This document shows positions 41,849-51,048 of a stretch of 64,000 nucleotides of DNA, one piece after another. This DNA is from Mesorhizobium jarvisii. Lineage in GTDB: Bacteria > Pseudomonadota > Alphaproteobacteria > Rhizobiales > Rhizobiaceae. Location of the stretch: contig NZ_QZXA01000001.1 of assembly GCF_003601985.1 (NCBI RefSeq), positions 682,001 to 746,000 of the forward strand, read 5' to 3'. Within the stretch, counting starts at the first letter, position 1, and every line of letters starts with the position of its first letter. The position numbers were made by a program, and so were the translations under genes. Below the pieces are notes generated by a model, which searched no databases, was not told where the DNA came from, and saw nothing but the letters and a program-made list of their open reading frames with translations.

Positions 41849-41989
41849 CTAGCGAAGCGAGGCGGTGACGCCGTAGCCGTCGACGGCGTTGTGGTTGTTG
41901 GCGGCATCGGCGGAATAGATGCCGAGACCGCACAGCACGATGGCGGACAACATGGCAAAGGACAGAAGAGCTGCTTTCACGGACGTCAT
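41849..41989 (-). CDS. Tiny secreted or membrane-anchored peptide, hypothetical
   Basis: 46 residues, ATG at 41989 and TAG at 41849-41851. It has a positively charged start (MTSVKAA), a hydrophobic core (LLSFAMLSAIVLCGLGIY), a plausible signal-peptidase site after SADA, and a short polar tail rich in Asn. Mesorhizobium genomes carry many short secreted proteins of this shape. I cannot tie it to a named family. Evidence is start, signal-like segment and stop. The ribosome site (GAGATGACG region) is only moderate. Confidence 0.45.
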   Translation of the reverse strand: MTSVKAALLSFAMLSAIVLCGLGIYSADAANNHNAVDGYGVTASLR

Positions 41990-42277
41990 CTCTTGTTGAG
42001 CTTCCTGCATCTGTGCACCAGGCGGTTACCAATGCGTTGAAACGGAGAATTCGCTTCAAAGTTTCGACGATTTCGCGCTTCTAAGCGCGTTCTGTATCGG
42101 AGGTGTGTCGCACGGGTCACACAAAAGGTTCATCCCGGTTGCACAGCCGATGCAGAGCGCGCGCCTTCTAGGATGGCGGTCTGACACAAGCCAAGGATGA
42201 AAGGGGTTTTCCCCAGCCGGTTTCACGGCTGCGTGCCAATTATGTCACGTATGTCACGCGAGGCACGAGGCAGGCTC

Positions 42278-42977
42278 TTAGATCGTGGCTACCCAGGCGC
42301 GGGCAATCGCCATACCGGCGGCATCGGCGTCGGGTCCGTTAAGGGCCATTTCGCCATCGAGCCTCTCGGCCCAATCGGGATGCCGCGAAGCGATTGTCGA
42401 CGCGAAGGAGGTACTCCAGTCCTTCACCATCGGCCGGTCGGCCTCGAAATGGAACTGGAAACCATAGATAGCGCGGCCGACACGGAACGCCTGGTTGTCG
42501 GCGACTTCGTTGCCGGCCAGCCGCACGGCGTTATGCGGCAGATCGAACGTGTCGTCGTGCCACTGGAAGATCGGGAACATTTCCGGCAGTTCAGCCAATA
42601 CCGGATCGGCCCTGGCGTCTGGCGTCAGCGACACGCCGCACCAACCGAATTCATTGGCGCCGCCGATGCGGTTCTCGCCGCCGAAGGCGCGGCGGGCGAC
42701 GAGCTGGCTGCCAAGGCAAATGCCGAGCACGGCGCGATCCTTGCCGGCGAAATCGCGGGTGAGTTCGAGCAGTGCTGGGAAATAGGGATACTCATCATCG
42801 GCCAGCGCATTCTGGCCGCCGCCGAGCACCACCATCGCATCATGCTCCGTGGTCGTCCGGCAGCGGATCACCCTTGTAAGGGAGACGCACGTCGAGATCG
42901 GCGCCGGCTTCAGCAAGTGCGGCACCGACCTGGCCGAGGCCGGTATTGTCGTAGTTCTGAACCACCAGCACCCGCAT
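42278..42977 (-). pseudogene. Class I glutamine amidotransferase with an N-terminal frameshift
   Basis: The natural start ATG at 42977 opens MRVLVVQNYDNTGLGQVGAA and continues in one frame to about 42850, where it hits a stop (GGA-GCA-TGA). The body of the enzyme (DAMVVLGGGQNALADDE onward) is in another frame from that point. Removing one G from the GG at about 42847-42848 joins the halves as DDH-EHDAMVV, giving 232 residues. The body keeps the nucleophile Cys in GICLGSQL and the His/Glu in YGFQFHFEAD. It resembles stand-alone GMP-synthase-like amidotransferases that hydrolyse gamma-glutamyl or related amides. As sequenced, it is broken. Confidence 0.82.
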
Positions 42978-43064
42978 CGCAAAACCCTGCTGACATGAAA
43001 ATGATGCCAGGAGCGATATCATGCCGCCCGCGTTGCAGCCAAGATCGTATTCTGGGAGAGAACT

Positions 43065-43712
43065 ATGCCACTGCAGAACCGGGTCGATCCGTTCGGCACC
43101 ATCCACGCCGTGCCCGAGCGCGGACTGTTCACCGGCAATCGCGGCATCATCCACGATCCCGCGACCAAGACGTTGCTGAAGAAGCGCTGGGCGCTTCAGG
43201 CCTGGATCATCTGCATATGCCAATTCCGCAATGTGCGGCGCGAGCCGATGGGCAAAAACCGTCCTGGTGGCAAGGCCGGCTGGACCGAGCTGTTCTTCCT
43301 CGACGAGGTGACGGCGCTTTCCGCCGGTCATCGGCCGTGCTTCTTTTGCCAGCGCGAACGGGCCAGGGATTTTGTCGGCCGCTTCGGCGAAGCCTTTGGC
43401 ATTGCCGAACCCCGTGCGCCACAAGTCGACAAAAGGCTGCACAAGGAGCGGCTGGCGTCGAGTGGCAAACGCCCTGCTGTGGCGATGCATGAGCTGTCCA
43501 GCCTGCCCGACGGCGCGGTGGTCGCCACCGGCGGCAACGCCTATGCCTTGCGTCACGGCAAGGCGTTGCGTTGGTCCTTCGCCGGATATGGCCCACCCGC
43601 CGGCCTTGGCCAACTGGAAGACAAGGCGCTTATGCTGCTGACCCCGCAGACAACGCTTGCCGTCCTGCGGCATGGCTTTCGACCGGTTTGGCATCCGTCG
43701 GCCGAGGCTTGA
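43065..43712 (+). CDS. Conserved hypothetical protein
   Basis: 215 residues with no signal peptide and no membrane segment. Recognisable features are two Cys pairs (IICICQF and [12 protein letters not shown], the latter CxxC) and the conserved-looking segment [20 protein letters not shown]. The C-terminal part [24 protein letters not shown] looks beta-rich. The cysteines could bind a metal or form a redox pair. I know similar rhizobial proteins only as uncharacterised. It is 87 bases from the divergent amidotransferase start and 31 bases upstream of rsmE. Confidence 0.75.
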   Translation: MPLQNRVDPFGTIHAVPERGLFTGNRGIIHDPATKTLLKKRWALQAWIICICQFRNVRREPMGKNRPGGKAGWTELFFLDEVTALSAGHRPCFFCQRERARDFVGRFGEAFGIAEPRAPQVDKRLHKERLASSGKRPAVAMHELSSLPDGAVVATGGNAYALRHGKALRWSFAGYGPPAGLGQLEDKALMLLTPQTTLAVLRHGFRPVWHPSAEA

Positions 43713-43743
43713 CGCCAGCCGCCGGCTCGCTCATTCCTCGGCC

Positions 43744-44478
43744 ATGCGCGCCAATTACAAGATGCAACGTCTGTTCGTGCCTGACGACCTTGGGCCGGAT
43801 GCCGAGTTCGACATCGACCAGCAGCAGAGCCATTATCTCATGCATGTGCTGCGGCTTGGCGAAGGCGCCGAAATCCTGCTGTTCAATGGCCGCGACGGCG
43901 AATGGTCGGCGGCCATCGCGGCGAAGTCGAAGAAAGCGGTCAGACTCAGGGTGCGGACCTTGCAGCGGCCACAGCCACCACTGCCCGACCTCATCTATTG
44001 TTTCGCACCGCTGAAGCAGGGCCGGCTCGACTATCTCGTGCAGAAAGCGGTCGAGATGGGCGCCGGCGTCCTGCAGCCTGTCATCACGCAGCACACGCAA
44101 GTGGCCAAGCCGTCCATCGATCGGCTGCGTGCCAATGTCGTCGAGGCCGCCGAGCAATGCGGCATCCTGGCGGTTCCGGAAGTACGCGAAGCAGAAAAGT
44201 TCGAACGCCTGCTGACCGGCTGGGACAAGGAGCGGCGGCTCGTCTTTTGCGACGAGGACGCCTCGACCAACAATCCGCTACCGGCCTTGCAGGCCGTAAA
44301 GGAGAAGAAGCTCGCGCTGCTGGTCGGGCCGGAGGGCGGCTTTTCCGACGATGAACGCAAGATGCTGCGCGCCCTGCCCTTCGTGACCGCCATTCCGCTC
44401 GGTCCGCGCATCCTGCGCGCCGACACGGCGGCGGTGGCCGCACTTGCGGTGATGCAGGCAACTGTCGGAGACTGGTAG
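43744..44478 (+). CDS. rsmE: 16S rRNA (uracil-1498-N3)-methyltransferase
   Basis: 244 residues from the ATG at 43744. The longer open frame upstream lies inside the preceding gene. The N-terminal PUA-like part has [18 protein letters not shown]. The SPOUT methyltransferase domain has the knot motifs [29 protein letters not shown] and [13 protein letters not shown]. It methylates U1498 in the decoding region of 16S rRNA. The rsmE-gshA order is common in alphaproteobacteria. Confidence 0.95.
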   Translation: MRANYKMQRLFVPDDLGPDAEFDIDQQQSHYLMHVLRLGEGAEILLFNGRDGEWSAAIAAKSKKAVRLRVRTLQRPQPPLPDLIYCFAPLKQGRLDYLVQKAVEMGAGVLQPVITQHTQVAKPSIDRLRANVVEAAEQCGILAVPEVREAEKFERLLTGWDKERRLVFCDEDASTNNPLPALQAVKEKKLALLVGPEGGFSDDERKMLRALPFVTAIPLGPRILRADTAAVAALAVMQATVGDW

Positions 44479-44621
44479 GACGTCATGTCGTGCAAGAGGC
44501 CGCCCGGATCGTGGCCTTCAATTCCTCTTGACCTGTGGCTCAGGATTTTTCGCTTGATCGGCTACTGACATTTCGTCCATTTACCGCCGGCGGTCGCCCG
44601 ACCGCCTCTGAGGGCTGAACC

Positions 44622-45995
44622 ATGGCGCGCGACACAACCGATTTCCGGCCGATCGAAGGCGTCGACGAACTCGTCGACCACCTGGCCGAGGGCAACAAGC
44701 CGCGCGACAAGTGGCGCATCGGCACCGAGCACGAGAAATTCCCCTTCTATGTCGATGGCAACGCGCCGGTGCCCTATGGCGGCGAGCGCGGCATCCGCGC
44801 CATCCTCGAAGGCATGCAGTCAAAGCTTGGCTGGGATCCGATCATCGACGACGGCCGCATCATCGGCCTAGTCGAACCGACAGGCCAGGGCGCGATTTCG
44901 CTGGAGCCCGGCGGCCAGTTCGAGCTTTCCGGCGCGCCGCTGGAGACCATCCACCAGACCTGCCGCGAGGGCAATGCGCATCTGGCGCAGGTGCGCGAGA
45001 TCGCCGAGCCGATGGGCATCCGCTTCCTCGGGCTCGGCGGCAGCCCGAAATGGTCGCTGGCCGAAACGCCGAAAATGCCGAAGTCGCGCTATGAGATCAT
45101 GACGCGTTACATGCCCAAGGTCGGCACCAAGGGCCTCGACATGATGTACCGTACCTGTACGATCCAGGTGAATCTCGACTTCGAGAGCGAGGCTGACATG
45201 CGCCGCAAGATGCAGGTGTCGCTGAAGCTGCAGCCACTGTCGACGGCGCTGTTCGCCAACTCGCCCTTCACCGAAAGCCGGCCGAACGGCTTGCAGAGCT
45301 GGCGCGGCGACATCTGGCGCGACACCGACAACCAGCGCTCGGGCCTGCTCGAATTCTGCTTCTCGCCCGATTTCGGTTTCGCCGACTATGTCGAATGGGC
45401 GCTCGACGTGCCGATGTATTTCGTCATCCGTGACGGCCGCTATCACGATATGACGCGCATCACCTTCCGCCAGTTCATGGCCGGTGCCGCGCGAAACGAA
45501 GTGCCGGACGGCCTGCCGACCATGGGCGACTGGGCGAACCACCTGTCGACGCTGTTCCCCGACGTGCGGCTGAAGCGTTTCCTCGAAATGCGTGGCGCCG
45601 ATGGCGGCCCGTGGCGGCGCATCTGCGCGCTGCCGGCCTTCTGGGTCGGACTGCTCTATGACGAGGCGGCACTCGATGCGGCCGAGGCGTTGACCGCGAG
45701 CTGGACCTACAAGGAAGTGCTGGCGATGCGTAACGCCGTGCCCGAGCTCGGCATTGCCGCGCCCTTCCGCAACGCCACGCTGCGCGAGATGGCGCGCGAT
45801 GTGCTGGCCATTTCGCGCACCGGGCTGAAGAACCGCGGCAAGAAAAACCGCGACGGCTACGACGAAACCTCGTTCCTCAACACTTTGGACGAGGTGGTCG
45901 CCCGCGGCACGACCAGCGCCGAGGAGATGCTTTCAGCCTATCACACGCGCTGGGGCGGCTCGATCGAACCGGTGTTCATGGAATACGCCTATTAA
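44622..45995 (+). CDS. gshA: Glutamate-cysteine ligase, plant/alphaproteobacterial type
   Basis: 457 residues, the usual length for the class that resembles plant GSH1. It catalyses gamma-glutamylcysteine formation, the first step of glutathione synthesis. Family segments seen: WRIGTEHEKFPFY (glutamate/ATP site), ISLEPGGQFELSGAP, MMYRTCTIQVNLDFE, and LQSWRGDIWRDTDNQRSGLL. In rhizobia glutathione is needed for stress tolerance and effective symbiosis. It follows rsmE by 143 bases and has its own GGGCTGA leader. Confidence 0.96.
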   Translation: MARDTTDFRPIEGVDELVDHLAEGNKPRDKWRIGTEHEKFPFYVDGNAPVPYGGERGIRAILEGMQSKLGWDPIIDDGRIIGLVEPTGQGAISLEPGGQFELSGAPLETIHQTCREGNAHLAQVREIAEPMGIRFLGLGGSPKWSLAETPKMPKSRYEIMTRYMPKVGTKGLDMMYRTCTIQVNLDFESEADMRRKMQVSLKLQPLSTALFANSPFTESRPNGLQSWRGDIWRDTDNQRSGLLEFCFSPDFGFADYVEWALDVPMYFVIRDGRYHDMTRITFRQFMAGAARNEVPDGLPTMGDWANHLSTLFPDVRLKRFLEMRGADGGPWRRICALPAFWVGLLYDEAALDAAEALTASWTYKEVLAMRNAVPELGIAAPFRNATLREMARDVLAISRTGLKNRGKKNRDGYDETSFLNTLDEVVARGTTSAEEMLSAYHTRWGGSIEPVFMEYAY

Positions 45996-46084
45996 CCGCG
46001 CGCGTTAGGGAGCGGCAAAAGCCGCTTCAATCGAGCATTGAAACGAATTAGGCTCCCTTCCGAGGAATTCAGGAGGAGAAGCCG

Positions 46085-47098
46085 ATGCCTACCTTGTTCG
46101 ACATGCTGGCGCAGGCCCAGAACGGCAACGGCATGCAGGCCCTTGCCCAGCAATATGGGCTTTCGATGCAGCAGACACAGGCAGCGGTCGCCGCCCTGCT
46201 GCCGGCCTTTTCGCAAGGGTTGCAACGCAACACCGCCGATCCTTACGGGCTCGGCGCCTTCATGACGGCGATGGCAAGCGGCCAGCACGCCAAATATTTC
46301 GAGGACGCGACGCGCGCCTTCTCGCCGCAAGGCGTCGACGAAGGCAACGGCATTCTCGGGCATCTGTTCGGCTCGAAGGACCTGTCGCGCGCCGTCGCCA
46401 GCCAGGCGGCGCAGGCGAGCGGCGTCAGCCAGCAGATCCTGCAGCAAATGCTGCCGGCGATCGCCTCGATGGTGATGGGCGGACTGTTCAAGCAAACGAC
46501 AAGTCAGATGCAGGCCGCAGGCGGTTTCGGCGGCGGCAACAATCCGCTCGGCGAGATCATCGAGCAGATGATGCGCCAAGGCGGCATGCAGGCGCCGGCG
46601 CCACAACAGCGCCAGGCACCTCAGCCCCAGAACCCGATGGACAACCCCCTCGGCAAGGTCTTGCAGGACATGTTCGGCGGCAGCGCACCGCAACCGCAGC
46701 CGCAGCCGGCACCCAATCCCTATGGCGACAATCCGTTGGGGAAGGTGCTGCAGGACATGTTCGGTGGCGGTACCCCGCAACCGCAAGGCCGGGCGCAGCC
46801 GCAGCAGACGCAGAGCCCCTATGGCGACAACCCGCTCGGGAAAATCTTCGAGGAGATGCTGCGCGGAGGTGGTGGAGGTGGCTTCGGCATGCCTGGGGGG
46901 CAGCCGGCGCCGCAGCCGCAGGCACCGCAGCAGCGCCAAGCCCCACAGCCGCAAACCAATCCGAGCGGCAGGCCAAGAAACCCGTTCGACGATCTGTTCG
47001 GCAAGATGTTCGAGACCGGCGCCCAGCAGCGTGACGACTACCAGAAGGGCGTGGAAACGATCTTCGACCAGTTCAAGCGAGACATGGACCGTCGGTAG
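46085..47098 (+). CDS. DUF937-type protein with a Gln/Pro-rich repeat tail
   Basis: 337 residues. The first ~150 are helical and Gln-rich, with a DUF937-like pattern: LFDMLAQAQ, LLPAFSQGLQRN, GILGHLFGSKDLSRAVASQA, QQILQQMLPAIASMVMGGLF. The rest is built from four repeats of the type NPLGKVLQDMFGG (first as NPLGEIIEQMMRQG), separated by long Pro/Gln linkers. The last repeat is followed by a Gly run and a charged C-terminus. DUF937 overlaps the YidB family and has no known biochemistry. The repeats look like short amphipathic helices on flexible linkers. It stands alone with an AGGAGGAG ribosome site. Confidence 0.85.
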   Translation: MPTLFDMLAQAQNGNGMQALAQQYGLSMQQTQAAVAALLPAFSQGLQRNTADPYGLGAFMTAMASGQHAKYFEDATRAFSPQGVDEGNGILGHLFGSKDLSRAVASQAAQASGVSQQILQQMLPAIASMVMGGLFKQTTSQMQAAGGFGGGNNPLGEIIEQMMRQGGMQAPAPQQRQAPQPQNPMDNPLGKVLQDMFGGSAPQPQPQPAPNPYGDNPLGKVLQDMFGGGTPQPQGRAQPQQTQSPYGDNPLGKIFEEMLRGGGGGGFGMPGGQPAPQPQAPQQRQAPQPQTNPSGRPRNPFDDLFGKMFETGAQQRDDYQKGVETIFDQFKRDMDRR

Positions 47099-47130
47099 GC
47101 GCCAAACCTACGGCCCTTTCTGAGCAAGCC

Positions 47131-47165
47131 AGAAAAGAAAAGCCCGGTCCTTGGGAGGACCGGGC
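47131..47165 (-). terminator. Terminator of the DUF1127 gene
   Basis: GCCCGGTCCT (47142-47151) pairs with AGGACCGGGC (47156-47165) around four bases. On the minus strand it is followed by TTTTCTTTT. It lies about 100 bases beyond the DUF1127 stop. Confidence 0.8.
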
Positions 47166-47268
47166 AACGTGCAGGCAGGCCGGCGGGGACCGGCAGGGAG
47201 TGGGGAGCCTGCATAATCCTTGGTCGCGCTGAACCCTGAAAAGGTTCAGCAGGACCGAAATCAGCCGA

Positions 47269-47559
47269 TCAGGCCACCTTGCGGGCGATGTCCTCGATCG
47301 TTTCGACGCGATCGCTGGCGATTTCGCGCAGGATCGCGGTCGGGTCGCGGCCGAATGGCACGTCGATGGCGACATGCAGGTCGGCGCGCGTCAGACCGAT
47401 ATCGGCGAGCTCAGCGTCCGACATCTCGCCAAGGCGATAGAAGGCGCGACGGTTTTTCCAGGCGCGGTAGAAATTGAAGACGGTATTGGCCACGCGCATC
47501 GCAACGGCCGGACGCGAGGTGATGCGCGAGGTCTCGGTGGCGAAATCGATCGTGGTCAT
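47269..47559 (-). CDS. DUF1127 (YjiS-like) protein
   Basis: 96 residues from the ATG at 47559, with AAGGAG just upstream. The C-terminal half carries the DUF1127 signature (NRRAFYRLGEMSDAELADIG followed by LTRADL). The Arg-rich short DUF1127 proteins are linked to phosphate metabolism and RNA turnover in Agrobacterium and are strongly expressed under stress in several alphaproteobacteria. This one is a longer variant with an extra N-terminal extension and ~25 residues after the domain. Confidence 0.9.
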   Translation of the reverse strand: MTTIDFATETSRITSRPAVAMRVANTVFNFYRAWKNRRAFYRLGEMSDAELADIGLTRADLHVAIDVPFGRDPTAILREIASDRVETIEDIARKVA

Positions 47560-47736
47560 GTCGGTCTCCTTCAGTCTCGAACAGACAAAGCCAAGCAGTC
47601 GGCGCTGGCGACAGCGGCCGTTCCGGCTTCGATTCACATGCCTTCATGTGGATGTCAGCAATTTGCCATCGACCGATTGATTAATCCAACGAATGTTTTT
47701 AATCTTTACCATCAACACCAGTGATGGATCACGCCG

Positions 47737-48693
47737 ATGAAAGCGCCGCTCGATCTCGATCAGTTGCAAACCTTCATCTCGATCGCCGATACCGGCAGCT
47801 TCACGCGGGCGGCCGAAGAGGTGCACCGGACCCAGTCGGCGGTGTCGATGCAGATGCGCCGGCTGGAGGAGCGGATCGGCAAGCCGCTGTTCGAGAAGGA
47901 GGGGCGCTCCAACAGGCTGACGGAGGAAGGCGACAAGCTGCTCTCCTATGCAAGAAGGCTGCTCTACCTCAACCGCGAAACGCTCGCCGCCTTCGACGAC
48001 CAGCGGCTCGAAGGCACGATCCGCATCGGCACACCGGACGACTATGCCGACCGTTTCCTGCCCGAGATCATGGCGCGCTTCACGCGCTCCAACCCGCGAG
48101 TCGAGCTGACAGTCATCTGCGAGCCGACACCGGGACTGGTCGAGCACATCAAGCGCGGCAATCTCGACCTGGCGCTGGTGACGCACAATGATGTGCGCGG
48201 CCAGTCGGAGGTGGTGCGGCGCGAGCCGCTGCTGTGGGTCACCTCGGCCAATCATGCGACGCATGAACAGGAAACGCTGCCGATGGCCTTTGGCCGCCCC
48301 AACTGCATCTGGCGGCGCGCCGCCGTCGATGTGCTGGACCAGCAGAACCGCGACTATCGCATCCTGTTCACCAGCTTCTCGGCGACCGTCATCACCGCCG
48401 CCGTGCTATCGGGCCTGGCGATCTCGGTGCTGCCGGAATGCGCGCTCAGGCCCGGCATGCGGGTGCTGGGCGAAGCCGACGGCTTCGGCGCCCTGCCCGA
48501 CTGCCGCATCGGCATCATGCGTGGCCAAACCTCGCGGCCTGAAATCGTCGATGCGCTCGCCCGCCACATCTCGGAGAGCCTGGACAACATCTCGGTGCCG
48601 CTCGTCGAAGAGGCCGGGACGTTCGATTTCGCCGCACTTGCCTACGCCAAGATCAGGCGGACCAAGGCAAACCAGATCCTGCCGGGCTGGTAG
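47737..48693 (+). CDS. LysR-family transcriptional regulator
   Basis: 318 residues. The helix-turn-helix FTRAAEEVHRTQSAVSMQMRRLEE is at about 22-45, followed by the effector domain (RIGTPDDYADRFLPEIMARF). It is divergent from the DUF1127 gene across a 177-base gap. No neighbouring metabolic operon suggests its ligand. It is convergent with the GGDEF/EAL gene, with only 8 bases between the stops. Confidence 0.9.
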   Translation: MKAPLDLDQLQTFISIADTGSFTRAAEEVHRTQSAVSMQMRRLEERIGKPLFEKEGRSNRLTEEGDKLLSYARRLLYLNRETLAAFDDQRLEGTIRIGTPDDYADRFLPEIMARFTRSNPRVELTVICEPTPGLVEHIKRGNLDLALVTHNDVRGQSEVVRREPLLWVTSANHATHEQETLPMAFGRPNCIWRRAAVDVLDQQNRDYRILFTSFSATVITAAVLSGLAISVLPECALRPGMRVLGEADGFGALPDCRIGIMRGQTSRPEIVDALARHISESLDNISVPLVEEAGTFDFAALAYAKIRRTKANQILPGW

Positions 48694-48701
48694 GACGGCT
48701 C

Positions 48702-50918
48702 TCAGGCACGGGCAGTGGCTTGACCGCCCTGCTCGCCGGGCAAAGCCAGACCCGGCAAGCCAAGCAACTGAACCGGCTCCAGCGGCGGCGACAGCAGGTA
48801 GCCTTGCAGTTGATGGCAACCCATGCCGACGAGCAATGCCTTTTGCTGCTCGGTCTCGACGCCTTCCGCGGTGACATCGACGTTAAGCGCGATTGCAAGG
48901 TCGATCAGCGCCTTGACGATTGCCGTCGAATTGCCCTCGGTGCCGAGCAGGCGCACGAACGAACGGTCGATCTTGAGCTTGTCGATGGCGTGACGCCGCA
49001 GATAGCTCAGCGACGAATAACCGGTGCCGAAATCATCGAGCACGATGCCGATGCCGGCCTGGCGCAGAGCCACCAGGGCCGCCGCGGTCATATCGTTGTT
49101 TTCCAGGAGGACGTTTTCGGTGATCTCAAGCTGCAGACGTGTCGGCGCAAGGCCTGTCTCGGCAAGGATCGCAGCGACCATTGTGGGAAAGCCGGCATCG
49201 CGCAGCTGCAGCGGCGACACATTGACCGCCACCCATGGCAGCGCCGATCGAACGGCGAACCGGCAGGCTTCCAGCAGCACCCATTTCCCGAGTTCGCCGA
49301 TCAGGCCGCGTTCCTCGGCGATGGCGATGAACTGCGCCGCCGGTAGGGCGCCATGGACTTCGTGGCTCCAGCGGATCAATGCCTCCGCGCCAAGGATCGC
49401 CCTGCCGTCAACGGCAAACACAGGCTGATAGTTGAGCTTGATGCCCGTGCCACCGATCAGCGCCTTGCGCAGTTCGCTTTCGACCTTACGCTTGCGCAGC
49501 AGCAGATCGTCCATGTCGCCGGCAAAGACCTGGTAGCGGCCGCGGCCATTTTTCTTGGCTTCGTAGAGCGCGATGTCGGCCTTGCGCAGCAGATCGTCGG
49601 CGTCGGCCTCGGGACCTGTCGACACGGCGATGCCGATGCTGGCACTGACAAAGACCTGATCGTCCATCAGTTTGAACGGTTCCCGCAACCGCTGCTGAAG
49701 CAGCTCCGATACATCCTCGGCATCACGCACGCCGCGGATGTCGACGAGAATGACGGCGAACTCATCGCCGCCAAGCCGCGCCACGGTGTCGACGTCGCGA
49801 ATGGTCCGTTGCAGCCTGGCCGCGGTCTGGCGCACCAGTTCGTCGCCGGCCGGATGACCGAGCGTATCGTTGACATGTTTGAAGCGGTCGATATCGAGAT
49901 AGAGTAGCGCCACCTTGGCGGCATCATGGCCGGCAGTCAGCAAGGCGCGGCGCAGCCGGTCCTCGAACAGCGCTCGGTTGGGCAAGCCTGTAAGCGTATC
50001 ATGAAAGGCAAGATACTGGGCTTCGTTGCGGCTGGTCTGCAGCGCCGTGGATGCGCGACGCAGACGCCGCAGTAGAAATGCCAGCACGCTCGCCGCAAGG
50101 AGCATCGCGGCGATCAAGGCTGGGCCGGCCTTGCGCATCAGCGTCAGGCCGGGGCGCTCCTGATCCCAAGCGATATAGCCCAGGATAACCCCACGCGAGT
50201 CGAGCAGCGGGATGGCGGCCGAGCCAGTCGGCTGCGACAACGACAGGAGATGCGCGCCGTCCAGCAGATATTTTCGGGCGATCTTGTCGATAACGGTGTC
50301 GTTGATGAACTCGACGGAAACATACAGATATTCGCTGCCCCGCGCTTGGGTGACGCGGTCGGAGCTCGGTATCAACGGCATGACGCTGAGGATGGCCGGC
50401 TTGCCGCCGAGCGATATCAGATCCTCCGCAACCATCTTGACCGGGCCGCCGGCCACAGTCTCGTCCGGTGGCCGGTCGATCAGGCCACGCAGCTTTTCGA
50501 CGGTGGATCGCAAGGCAGTTTCGTCCTCGGCATAGAGGTCCGGCGCCACCACCTTGCCCTCACGCATGGCGTGGATGGGACGGTTGGCCTCATCCAGCAC
50601 GTAGACGCGGTTGTGGCCGTAGTAGGAGTACATCCAGACGCTGAGGTTTTCGGCCATCCACGTCTGATTGCCTGATTTGGCATTTATGACGGAATCGTCC
50701 CAGACCGAGACACTTTCCTGCTCTCGCTCAACGGCAGCGATCTGGTCCTGCAAGCCATTGGCGAAGAATATCTTTTGGCGCTCAAGCGAAACGTGATCAG
50801 CCTGCACGGCGGCGTAGAACCCAAATCCTACGACCATGACGAACGAGAAAGCGGCAAGCGCCAGCACGGTCAGCGTGACCTGATACGTCAATGGGCTCCG
50901 ATGTGCGCGTGTGCTCAT
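48702..50918 (-). CDS. Membrane-bound diguanylate cyclase/phosphodiesterase with a CHASE4-like sensor
   Basis: 738 residues. A transmembrane helix (residues ~10-34) starts a periplasmic CHASE4-like domain to about 265, with the W-D-D-S and VYVLDEANRPIHA features. A second helix (ALIAAMLLAASVLAFLL) leads to a GGDEF domain with an intact GGDEF at about 382. An EAL domain follows (EALIRW near 509, DDFGTGYSSLSYLR, KIDRSFV). Both active-site motifs are intact, so it could make and degrade cyclic-di-GMP, tying an external signal to biofilm or motility control. The dominant activity cannot be predicted. Confidence 0.94.
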   Translation of the reverse strand: MSTRAHRSPLTYQVTLTVLALAAFSFVMVVGFGFYAAVQADHVSLERQKIFFANGLQDQIAAVEREQESVSVWDDSVINAKSGNQTWMAENLSVWMYSYYGHNRVYVLDEANRPIHAMREGKVVAPDLYAEDETALRSTVEKLRGLIDRPPDETVAGGPVKMVAEDLISLGGKPAILSVMPLIPSSDRVTQARGSEYLYVSVEFINDTVIDKIARKYLLDGAHLLSLSQPTGSAAIPLLDSRGVILGYIAWDQERPGLTLMRKAGPALIAAMLLAASVLAFLLRRLRRASTALQTSRNEAQYLAFHDTLTGLPNRALFEDRLRRALLTAGHDAAKVALLYLDIDRFKHVNDTLGHPAGDELVRQTAARLQRTIRDVDTVARLGGDEFAVILVDIRGVRDAEDVSELLQQRLREPFKLMDDQVFVSASIGIAVSTGPEADADDLLRKADIALYEAKKNGRGRYQVFAGDMDDLLLRKRKVESELRKALIGGTGIKLNYQPVFAVDGRAILGAEALIRWSHEVHGALPAAQFIAIAEERGLIGELGKWVLLEACRFAVRSALPWVAVNVSPLQLRDAGFPTMVAAILAETGLAPTRLQLEITENVLLENNDMTAAALVALRQAGIGIVLDDFGTGYSSLSYLRRHAIDKLKIDRSFVRLLGTEGNSTAIVKALIDLAIALNVDVTAEGVETEQQKALLVGMGCHQLQGYLLSPPLEPVQLLGLPGLALPGEQGGQATARA

Positions 50919-51048
50919 GCGTCCTTGGCCAGCTGCTTCGGGCGCCAGTCAACTAAAATAGGCTTAAGATCGCGATAAGATCGCGCTATGACATGCGGGC
51001 CGACACCGGCGCCTTGACGCGAGGCGCCAACCAGCCCCCAATCGGCCG

